Part shown: positions 62,450 through 64,000 of the stretch, piece after piece | How positions within the stretch are numbered: position 1 is the first letter of the stretch | Layout: each line of letters starts with the position of its first letter | From: Vibrio parahaemolyticus | Lineage (GTDB): Bacteria > Pseudomonadota > Gammaproteobacteria > Enterobacterales > Vibrionaceae | DNA length: 64,000 bases | Direction of reading: 5' to 3' | Assembly (NCBI RefSeq): GCF_900460535.1 | Contig: NZ_UHIL01000002.1 | Span: forward strand, 1,736,001-1,800,000 | Notes under the pieces: generated by a model | What the model saw: the letters and a program-made list of their open reading frames with translations, nothing else | What the model was told of the DNA's origin: nothing | The model's database searches: none | Translations under genes and position numbers: made by a program

Positions 62450-63238
62450 GTGAAACCACTAAAACGATACCAATACGAACGCTACGCCGTACTGTGCAAC
62501 CTCGCGTATCCAAGAGTCTTTAAACAAACACGTTATGGCTTCGATCCCAATGGTCAGCGAGTCATCCGAAACGAACACGGCAAGATTATGATTCGCGTAC
62601 TGTGGAGCAAAAACCGCGATGAAGTCGTGGTCGTTATTAAAGGCTCTCACAGCATTACCGATTGGTTGCTCAACTTTGCAATGTGGACACGAAACTGCCG
62701 GCGATTAGGTCTCAACTACCGTATTCACGCAGGGTTTTATCACCTATTGTTCCAAGAAAGTTTACCTAGTAGAAACGAAGACCGCTTAGGTTTGAGCGTG
62801 ATAGAACGGCTAGAAGCAACCGTTGTCCCGCTTATTCTGCAAGGCAAGCGCATTTCGGTGACAGGCCACTCTTCTGGTGGTGCAATTGGTAGCGTGTTTG
62901 CGGATTACATAGAAAAGAAGTATCCGAAAAGCATCAAGCGCGTTGTGACTTTCGGGCAGCCCGCCATTGGTGACTGGACGTTCAAACGCCGCTATCGTCT
63001 GGCGCATAAAACCTACCGAATTTGTTGTGATATCGATATTGTGACGTTCATGCCTCCGGTGCCTTTTCTTTACTGGCACGTCGGAAAAATGCTGTGGCTG
63101 TACAATGGCAGAATTTATGAGAACACGCCGACACTCATTCGCCTCGGGCGTTCACTGTTTAGTTGGCTGATTCGTCCGTTTTCTTACCATTTAATGAGTA
63201 AGTACATCCGAAACAAAGACTTTTTCGATGAACGTTGA
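62450..63238 (+). CDS. Class-3 lipase-like alpha/beta hydrolase
   Basis: This 262-residue protein belongs to the lipase class 3 family: the nucleophile elbow is VTGHSSGGAIGSVFADY with Ser141, followed by RVVTFGQPAIGDWTF and DIDIVTFMPPVPF around the catalytic Asp. The oxyanion loop VVVIKGSHSITDWLLNF is typical. No signal peptide is visible, so it is probably cytoplasmic or membrane-associated. GTG at 62450 is the start; the ribosome-binding site is weak. It is a likely transcript partner of the CHAD gene, although the functional connection is unclear. Confidence 0.85.
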   Translation: MKPLKRYQYERYAVLCNLAYPRVFKQTRYGFDPNGQRVIRNEHGKIMIRVLWSKNRDEVVVVIKGSHSITDWLLNFAMWTRNCRRLGLNYRIHAGFYHLLFQESLPSRNEDRLGLSVIERLEATVVPLILQGKRISVTGHSSGGAIGSVFADYIEKKYPKSIKRVVTFGQPAIGDWTFKRRYRLAHKTYRICCDIDIVTFMPPVPFLYWHVGKMLWLYNGRIYENTPTLIRLGRSLFSWLIRPFSYHLMSKYIRNKDFFDER

Positions 63239-63263
63239 CTGAAAAACCAAACGATAGACATAA

Positions 63264-63287
63264 AAAAGCCGGACTGATCCGGCTTTT
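63264..63287. terminator. Bidirectional terminator
   Basis: AAAAGCCGGA / TCCGGCTTTT stem between the lipase gene and the convergent PspB-like gene. Confidence 0.87.
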
Positions 63288-63300
63288 TCTAAGATTTGAA

Positions 63301-63555
63301 TTACAGCGAAGCAATTTCTTTCTCAAGTTGATATTTGCTGTCGGTGACGATTCTCTCAAGCACTTCAACGCGTCGTTTTAACTCGCCAATTTGCTTTTTG
63401 AGGCTTTCTTGCTCTTCTTGGCTCATCGTATTTCGCTCAGAAATCTCTAACGCTCGAACTTCTTTACGATGATTTAAGATCAACTTGACGATCCCGCCTC
63501 CAAAAATGGCACCAAACACAATGGCGACAACCAATACATCAGCAATAGATTCCAT
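63301..63555 (-). CDS. PspB-like envelope stress membrane protein
   Basis: This 84-residue protein has one N-terminal transmembrane helix (VLVVAIVFGAIFGGGIVKLIL) and a charged coiled-coil tail with heptad-like spacing (LKKQIGELKRRVEVLERIV), the plan of PspB-like proteins. It is not in a psp operon, so a role in phage-shock signalling is uncertain. It could also be an unrelated small membrane coiled-coil protein. Confidence 0.65.
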   Translation of the reverse strand: MESIADVLVVAIVFGAIFGGGIVKLILNHRKEVRALEISERNTMSQEEQESLKKQIGELKRRVEVLERIVTDSKYQLEKEIASL

Positions 63556-63685
63556 TCTTTATATTCCTCTAGATAATGCTCAAATATAAGTTACGCATTT
63601 GTTACATGAATATCAAATAACACCTTGATTAAATGTAATGTTTCATTGAAATTTGCATGTTCTGTATCAAAATCACAGGACGATG

Positions 63686-64000
63686 TTACTTAACGCCCAC
63701 CCAAACCGAGACTGAACCACCATTGACAGGAAATTCTGCCCAGCCATTGGCATCGGTCCAAACTTCTTCAGTTCGGATACCCAGCTTGTCGACATAGCGC
63801 GTGCTTGGCTTACCGGTATACATCCATTTTGTGCCGCCCGGTCCATCACTCATGATCACCGCCATTGAGTTTGGATGTTCAGCATCGCCCTCTCGGGTCC
63901 AGCCAATCACATCCCAATGGTCGAGATAAGAATTCTGTTTGCCATACGCATACTCTTTACGCAGTGTTACAAGTTCTTCAATGTAAGGCACTTTGGCCAT
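63686..64000 (-). CDS. Alpha-amylase (GH13), C-terminal part, truncated by window end
   Basis: The 104 visible residues match the C-terminus of liquefying (Bacillus-type, GH13_5) alpha-amylases: LRKEYAYGKQNSYLDHWDVIGWTREGD (blocks read separately), SDGPGGTKWMYTG and the final NGGSVSVWVGVK. This includes the all-beta domain C (DUF1939) that follows the catalytic barrel. The first Met at 64000 is internal: the gene continues beyond the window, where the catalytic residues would be. Extracellular or cytoplasmic location cannot be judged from this part. Confidence 0.85.
   Translation of the reverse strand: MAKVPYIEELVTLRKEYAYGKQNSYLDHWDVIGWTREGDAEHPNSMAVIMSDGPGGTKWMYTGKPSTRYVDKLGIRTEEVWTDANGWAEFPVNGGSVSVWVGVK

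Noticed and set aside
1..64000. CRISPR arrays, insertion sequences, prophage genes
   Set aside because: No regular spacer-repeat arrays, transposase-like proteins or phage structural genes were seen on either strand.

Overview
The window looks like chromosomal DNA of a Vibrio, most likely chromosome 2 of a Harveyi-clade species (V. parahaemolyticus/alginolyticus/campbellii type). This is inferred from the gene set (uhpTABC, nrdDG, nirBD-nirC-cobA, a Rnk-like protein, paired MATE pumps, DUF2986), the base composition and the E. coli-like FNR, Fur, CRP and NrdR sites. No species assignment was computed. No phage, integrase, insertion sequence or CRISPR array was seen.

Layout. 0-5.5 kb: a MATE exporter, the anaerobic ribonucleotide reductase operon nrdDG (reverse strand, with an FNR box and two NrdR boxes) and a secreted EEP-family hydrolase. 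5.5-13.3 kb: a sulfur-stress locus. A BigR/SqrR-type ArsR regulator heads a reverse-strand run of two YeeE/YedE sulfur transporters and an RND efflux pump. It diverges from a DUF2892 protein and a CoA-disulfide/persulfide reductase with a rhodanese domain. Two matching operator-like palindromes lie between the two arms. 13.4-18.2 kb: a YdeP-type molybdopterin oxidoreductase, a LysR regulator and FdhD, with two perfect FNR boxes. 18.6-24.9 kb: the hexose-phosphate system uhpT-uhpA-uhpB-uhpC followed by manA, which carries a frameshift. 25-36.6 kb: HMG-CoA reductase, a DUF1800/DUF1501 pair, a KAS III enzyme, thioredoxin 2 with an unusual CNPC active site, an MFS carrier, an AraC/MATE divergent pair, a YgbA-type protein, a GNAT enzyme and DUF2986. 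36.6-39.6 kb: Fur-regulated siderophore uptake (IutA-like receptor and FhuF-like reductase). 40-48.3 kb: a Dcu-type dicarboxylate transporter, an NYN protein, DUF4174, the nitrite operon nirB-nirD-nirC-cobA and rnk.

48.6-61 kb is the most unusual part. It contains two copies of the same convergent module: a secreted, Cys-rich DUF11-type protein (+) facing a secreted metzincin-type metalloprotease of gametolysin-like character (-). The copies are separated by tRNA-Leu(UAA) and tRNA-Cys(GCA). Both proteases have CARDB/NEW3-like and cadherin-like C-terminal domains and end in the same short Gly/Lys tail. Both DUF11 genes have structured 5' leaders. The proteases have long AT-rich gene-free upstream regions, and a DsbA-like lipoprotein lies next door. 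61.4-64 kb: CHAD, class-3 lipase, PspB-like protein and the C-terminus of a GH13 alpha-amylase that runs off the window.

Functionally, much of the window concerns anaerobic and nitrite/formate metabolism under FNR control (nrdDG, ydeP-like/fdhD, nirBD, Dcu), scavenging (hexose phosphates, iron) and envelope or secreted functions.
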